A stretch of DNA of 64,000 nucleotides from the NCBI GenBank assembly GCA_003008705.1, contig PDUO01000034.1:1-64000 (forward strand), read 5' to 3'. Position 1 is the first letter of the stretch; every line of letters begins with the position of its first letter. Origin of the DNA: Pezicula radicicola. Taxonomy: Eukaryota; Ascomycota; Leotiomycetes; Helotiales; Dermateaceae. Made by a program: the position numbers and the translations under genes. Shown here piece after piece: positions 58,938-64,000 of the stretch. The notes below the pieces were generated by a model, which was not told the origin of the DNA, ran no database searches, and worked only from the letters and a program-made list of their open reading frames with translations.

Positions 58938-60029
58938 GGTGGATGTTGATGGAAGCTTCAGGACGTTCGGGTCTTGTGGGATGTCAAGGAAATGTAGGTA
59001 GAGCAGAAATGAAGCTGCTGCGATGCGAGATCTTGAGGATATTCACTTCCTGTTCCTGTTGCTTTTAGGGCGTGCAATGAAGAGTCAGATGCGATGATGT
59101 TCTGTTGACAAACGATGATGGAAGGGTTTAAAAGGGAGAAGCTGCGGAGCACACACGCGAGCATTATTTCAAGTTCTGGCCGCCGATTGAACACTGTGGC
59201 GCACCCATGACGTCTCGCCACAACGAAAATTCGGAAGCGAATCTCAAAAGCAGCTACAAAGAGCTCCCAAAAGGGGTCATTATCTTTAAGCTCAGTGATT
59301 GGGCGTCCCCACGAATATGCAGGTCCTTTAGGCTCCCTTTTCGACAGAAGCAGCACAACCTGATCCTGCACTCTCCACGCTCTCAACAATCGTGTCAACA
59401 TTGGTCTCAGCGAGTAATCACCACCACTCCTACGCCGCTGTACACTACTTTCGTTCGAGTGCCGCTTTTACAATCCTGTAGCTGTCTGAGCTTTGTCAAC
59501 TCTCAAAGTTGACACCCTTCACCAACCCAACCCACACCAACATCCCAAAGTATCAATAGTGGCATATGACGCGTCTGATCGTGGTAGTACCAATTGACCT
59601 CTGTATCGTGTTCTGATCATAGTTAAAGATACTGTGGTCATTCCTACTGTCACAGGCGGCCTTGAGCTTTACAGTACCTATTTGCATGTGATTATCAGGG
59701 AGCTGGTCAGGCGACAAGATGTCTCTTGAGAACTGTCCACTGATGAGGCTGAACAATGTCAGATCTGAGTCAAGGAAGAAGGACCTTTTGTTTTGGCATC
59801 GCATGGGTCTTTTAAGGGATTCTGTCAGGGCAGAAGTCTGATGTGCTTTTCAGGGTCATTGGTCATGTTGTGGTCACGTGATTCTTGGACCCGATTATTG
59901 ACGAAATATAGCTACACTTGTCTTGTGAAAAATAAAGCGTCGATATCAGTACAGAAAGTTTGTATCCAGAACTTCTCTCGCCTTGTATCCTATTCGATTC
60001 ACATTAGATTATTATTTAACTGTCTTTTC

Positions 60030-60175
60030 CTTGGAATATTCCAATTCTTCTGAGACAATAACTCTCTGTTGCCAATCTCGCAATGGGTACATGCTCGGGT
60101 AGTGAGTTCGAATTATTTTTCCTAGCCATAGATTCAGCTGTAGTGAGTTCGTATAAAGTACCTTAGACATCCAGA
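60030..60175 (+). repeat. decayed duplicate segment, copy A
   Basis: ttccttgga, aattcttctgagacaataac, gccaatctcgcaatg and gtaccttagacat appear here in the same order as related words in copy B at 60715-60900. Confidence 0.5.
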
Positions 60176-60714
60176 TGATTAGTACCCAGTAGTACTCAGG
60201 ATGCAGGCCCCATTGTTGTTTCCAGGATTCTTTAGGTTCATTTTTATATACCGTGATGTAACGTCACTAGCTCACTTCAAAGACCAGAGCCTTTCTCTTT
60301 TATCGGTCACGTTGTTCTTTGTCCTTGCCTTGAAATTACAGCTTTGGGCTCCTAGATATTTTTGATAGTAGTCCTAATGTGTCCAATATTCGAGCAATAC
60401 GCCAATACATTTTTACACAATATCTTTTGAAGATTTATCTCTTAACAGGTCTGTATCTAAGCTGATAGTTAAATTCTGGTGCTTAAATGGTTACTGGAAG
60501 TAGCAACTAGAATTGAGGAATGGGAAAAGGCTTGTAGTCCGTACAGAGCAAAGGAGCCAAAATAAATCCTATTTGTAGTTAAGGGGGGCGGTCAGTGACT
60601 AATTCCAGACATGCATCATTGCTCAACACAATAATAATACAGAAAACTTTTGCATTTAGGAGCTATTTACTATGGACAGCATTTTATCAAGTAAGCATCT
60701 TTGAATATCTTACT

Positions 60715-60900
60715 ATGTTTTCCTTGAGAAACCCTAATTCTTCTAGGACAATCACTCCGTCGCTAATCTTTCAATGTAATACTCTAGTAGCGAGACCGAG
60801 GTTATTTCCTAGAGGTAGCATTGAGCATTGATGCGTTTTCTTGGTCGCAATCGGGTGTCAAGAAATCAATCTAAATATGACTTCATAGTACCTAGACATA
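60715..60900 (+). repeat. decayed duplicate segment, copy B
   Basis: ttccttgag, aattcttctaggacaatcac, gctaatctttcaatg and gtacctagacat match copy A in order. The two lie about 680 bp apart in direct orientation. Several differences are C/T or G/A transitions, as expected after RIP. Confidence 0.5.
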
Positions 60901-61449
60901 TTTTAATTTCGGTTTCAACCTGATTCCACCACGTAATACCTGCATTTCCGTAATTTTTACTTATTATTTATCAACTGGTATGCGGTGAATCAACCATGAG
61001 AAATAGCAACATATAGAGCATCAAGAACAGTCATAACAATTAACAGTAGAGAGGAATTGACGACCACGCTGCTTGTGTAACCTTCCAAAGACATAGTCAC
61101 ATGTACATTGATGCACCACATTCAGCTGCGAAGTTATGGCAGCTTTTATGGATGGGATTCTCACTTGAAGCTCAAGAGTTATAGTAAGGCTCTTGAGTGA
61201 GGGGTATTGTATCATTGTGCAACATGACCAGAATTTGTATTTGTTGAGCAATTGGTTCCACTAGCGAAGGCCGACCTCAAGGCTGCATCAAGTGCGGCTG
61301 TGCTAAAAGCCAACGCAGACCACATCTCTAGATTCCATTCTTCTACTCTCTTCCATCTCTCAAATTTCAAAGAGACAGAGCCATTGACTTGCAGCAATTT
61401 CTCGTAGTGTATATTGTACTTCGTTCAACGACCGAAAGACGACGCGAAA

Positions 61450-63964
61450 ATGGCAGAGCTAGGGGTGATTGCTAGCGGCATGGGCGTAGCCTCGCTGGCC
61501 CTGCAAATCGGCGAAAGCATCATAAAACTCAAGAACTTTATGAATGCAGTCAAAGAAGCTCCTGCTGATATTAGGGACATGGTAGAACATATCGAAGCAC
61601 TCAGCGTCATTCTTGCCGAATTCTCAGACGATGAAGACCCACACCCATCATCATCTACGACGAAATGTCTGAATCTCTGTCGCAAAAGCGCAGATACAAT
61701 ACAAGGCGTTGTTAGGGATTTGGAAAGTGAGATTCGTCAGAGAAAATTTCGGGGTGGAGTCAAGTTTGTGTTGAAGGAAGGAATGCTAAATAAATTGAAG
61801 GCTAAGTTGGCAACTGCTCAAGATATGTTGATGTTTTCACATTCTTTGTAAGCTGCGCTCTCTTCCTCGAAGCTTTGTTTAGCATGCTGACCATATATAG
61901 AGCTGTTAAAAGACAGCAGGCAACTGAATTTAGAGCCCTTCTATTCGCCGTCAACGAAATGAAGAGTTTCTTGCCTTCGAATCTGACATATCGCTTACAA
62001 CAAAGAACCTTTGACATTGAAGGTGAAGTGCAGGAACTGACGATCGGATTGAATGCTAGATCTACGACTCTTGGCACAACGAATACTATAGAGAAAGTCA
62101 GCAAAGCACATAATACCTCGAAACCCAAAAAGAAGCAACTTCGAATCAACACTGCAAGTTTATCTTGGTTAACAAAACGCACTTGGGAGGTTTGTTGTTA
62201 CCAAACTTACTCTGGGTGGAATGTAACAATACGGGCCTACAATATTTTACCTAACGATTCCCTGGTCTTCGACTTGGCCGCGGACGGCGATGTAGCAGGT
62301 CTTCAAGAAATATTCAAGACAGGAACGGCCTCGGTATATGATGTCGACTCTGACGGGTGGACTTTGCTTGATGTAAGCTGAACAACTTCTGGCTTTAAAA
62401 GTAAATGTACATCAAGTGCTTGTCTGACCTCGCTTAGTTTGCAGCTTACAACTATCATCTTGATGCATGTCGCATGCTTCTGGAAGAAGGAGCAGACCCT
62501 AATATTTCCTATCGAGGAAGGTAAGAGTTCAATGCTCCGTTAATTGGTTGAATTATATAGTTCCAGAAACATGTGCTATTGAGGCCGATCCTTACTAGTA
62601 ATTTGGACACCGAAATCGCCAAGGTTGAAATAGATGGAACTCTATGAAATTTTCTGACATAATGACCTGTACCATCTTGTGTCTCATATCTGTGTAAATG
62701 AGAACGGGAAGATTGCCGATGGGTTTTTCTGCTTACAATTCCCCGAGTTTTTACATTAACTATGTGTAGTGTTATTGCAGTTGCAGCGACAGAATTATAT
62801 GTGAGCATCGAACAGCAGAGAAGAGCAGAGGCTGTTTACTTTGATCTCATCCGCTACTTAACAGCAAAAGTAGACCAAGATATCTTCTACGAAGAACCAT
62901 CCTTATGCTATTATAAGGACTTTGGGATTCCCACTGACGTATTCGAATGGTCATTTCAACAGTCGAATCTATCTTATACTTCCCGAAGTGTGAGCGAATG
63001 TTGGGAAATCGCACTTGAAATTGCTGGGTCTGATTACCATGCAAACTCAGTTTCTTTAATACGAGTGGCCCTCAAAGGATGGGATTTTGAATCCTCAATT
63101 TGCAATATCAAAAGCAGGGCCGACAAGACTTTGATTTGGTACATGGCTCATGACCTCGGAGAATACTACTCACTGTCATCAAGAATTCGCAATGGGAGAG
63201 TTAAAGAGCCAAAAGATCAGAAGTCACAGGACGTAGAAACAGATTTTGAAATCTCGGATCATCCTTACCCTCAATCTTGCCACACCGAGCTCCTCTCATT
63301 GATAAAAGATCTCTTAATCGGGGAGTCAAAACTCCATAAACAATCTGTCGATCTGAGCACAGTATTTCTAGGGGTTCTCAAAGGATTTTTCGAAGGAGAG
63401 CAACAAAACTACCGAGTTCCAGAGATTTTCCCTGGATTACAACACGAGCCCCGGCCTCGAGATGCTGTAGCACTGATGAGAGTATGGCTTGCCCAGCTGC
63501 AAGAAGGCGGAATCAATTTGGTAGAATATGGGCGAACTGGGTATCGTTTCCATCTCCAGGAGTGTGTCTCGAAGGTGTGGGATTGTCATAAGTTTGGAAG
63601 TTCCTGGTGGCCTGGGGATATAGAAACCGAGAAAGTGACCCGGATGCGATTAATCAGCTTTACATATGGTCCTTCTCCTTCCGATTGGAATCTATGGATC
63701 ACAGAAGCAGCGAACAACTATGCTGCAACTTTTTGGCAGATGATTGAGCACCCGGAGCGTGCTATGCCTGGAGCTTGGAATGAAGAGGAAGAGAAAGACG
63801 AACGCTATTATTTGTATGATGAAGAGATGTATGACGAAGGGTGGAATTTCATATATCCATATATCAGCGCCACAGATTATGAATATGAAGTTACGGACTA
63901 CGAGCAGGGATTGGGTTTCAATATTCCAATCGAGGTTAATGAAAGTAGTTCGTCCACGACTTGA
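61450..63964 (+). CDS. HeLo-like N-domain / ankyrin protein (NLR-like, no NTPase)
   Basis: Four exons: 61450-61847, 61901-62372, 62438-62520 and 62770-63964 (715 residues). Introns have GTAAGC/ATAG, GTAAGC/TTAG and GTAAGA/GTAG. Residues 1-130 match the helical N-terminal domain of fungal STAND/NLR proteins: GVIASGMGVASLALQIGES, FMNAVKEAPADIRDMVEHIE, ALSVILAEF. Residues about 255-316 carry ankyrin-type helices: LVFDLAADGDVAGLQEIF, DSDGWTLLD, then FAAYNYHLDACRMLLEEGAD and PN. No NACHT or NB-ARC P-loop lies between them. The C-terminal 390 residues are acidic and not recognised, ending in a Tyr/Glu/Asp-rich tail. HeLo-like domains mediate membrane-active cell death or scaffolding in known cases; the function here is inferred only. 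The junction at 62769/62770 is the least certain. Confidence 0.75.
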
Positions 63965-64000
63965 ACACTTCTTGGGCGGAACTGATACGAGCTTCATGAA
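63965..64000. other. window end
   Basis: 36 bp downstream of the last stop codon. Nothing was recognised. Confidence 0.5.

Larger units (their letters stand above)
58938..61449. other. gene-free region with a decayed duplication
   Basis: No gene was recognised. 59000-59400 is the promoter side of the reticulon gene. Two diverged related segments lie at about 60030-60175 and 60715-60900 (listed separately). Short frames elsewhere lack domains. Confidence 0.5.

Noticed and set aside
1..64000. tRNA, rRNA and CRISPR candidates
   Set aside because: I looked for GGTTCGAAtCC-type T-loops with matching arms, rRNA-like blocks and regularly spaced direct repeats and saw none that held up; the 18-bp repeats have no spacers.

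Overview
The window reads as nuclear DNA of a filamentous ascomycete (Pezizomycotina). Genes carry short spliceosomal introns (42-272 nt as modelled, mostly 47-150) with GTRNGY donors, RCTAAY-type branch points and YAG acceptors. Fungal-specific families are present (BRE4-like transporter, 2EXR protein, HeLo-like/ankyrin protein, fungal transcription-factor domain), and part of the DNA carries an extreme RIP (repeat-induced point mutation) signature. A leotiomycete is my best guess; that is inference only. No rRNA, tRNA or CRISPR was recognised.

Layout. (1) 1-7207 is an AT-rich desert in which I found no CpA, TpG or CpG step, so it has no ATG and no gene; it contains a decayed 62-66 bp tandem repeat. 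(2) 7.2-13.5 kb is an accessory margin. It holds a secreted aerolysin-fold protein (- strand, 3 exons), a secreted jacalin-like lectin (+) and a frame-broken trichodiene-synthase-family terpene cyclase. (3) 14.3-32 kb is a housekeeping block: a J-domain protein, an INCENP/Sli15-type protein, a mitochondrial acyl-CoA dehydrogenase, an IST1 (ESCRT-III regulator) and a large BRE4-like membrane transporter. INCENP/ACAD and IST1/BRE4 are divergent pairs, each sharing about 530 bp of upstream DNA. (4) 32-41.3 kb is accessory again: a GDSL/CE16-type esterase, an orphan caspase-like protein, a small unknown gene with a GC-AG intron, a short-chain dehydrogenase and a transcription-factor-like protein with no visible zinc cluster. 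(5) 42-51 kb holds an SS18/Snf11-like SWI/SNF subunit with a poly-Q tail, a conserved unknown protein, a 2EXR protein, a single-pass membrane protein with a PPxY motif and a three-pass membrane protein. (6) 51-53 kb is a decayed AT-rich patch. (7) 53-59 kb holds a TBC RabGAP and a reticulon. (8) 59-61.4 kb is gene-free with a decayed duplication. (9) 61.4-64 kb holds a HeLo-like N-domain plus ankyrin protein with no NTPase domain.

The genes do not form one pathway. Possible themes are secreted host- or competitor-facing proteins beside the desert (lectin, aerolysin fold, esterase), incompatibility or cell-death-type architectures (caspase-like, HeLo-like/ankyrin), and membrane-trafficking housekeeping genes (IST1, TBC, reticulon). 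The least-explained structure is a degenerate 18-bp-period repeat found at five places, including inside an intron and, inverted, just after the stop codon of the caspase-like gene.

Exon coordinates were derived by hand from splice signals and frame continuity. Models whose exons sum to a whole number of codons with a family-consistent protein are rated high.
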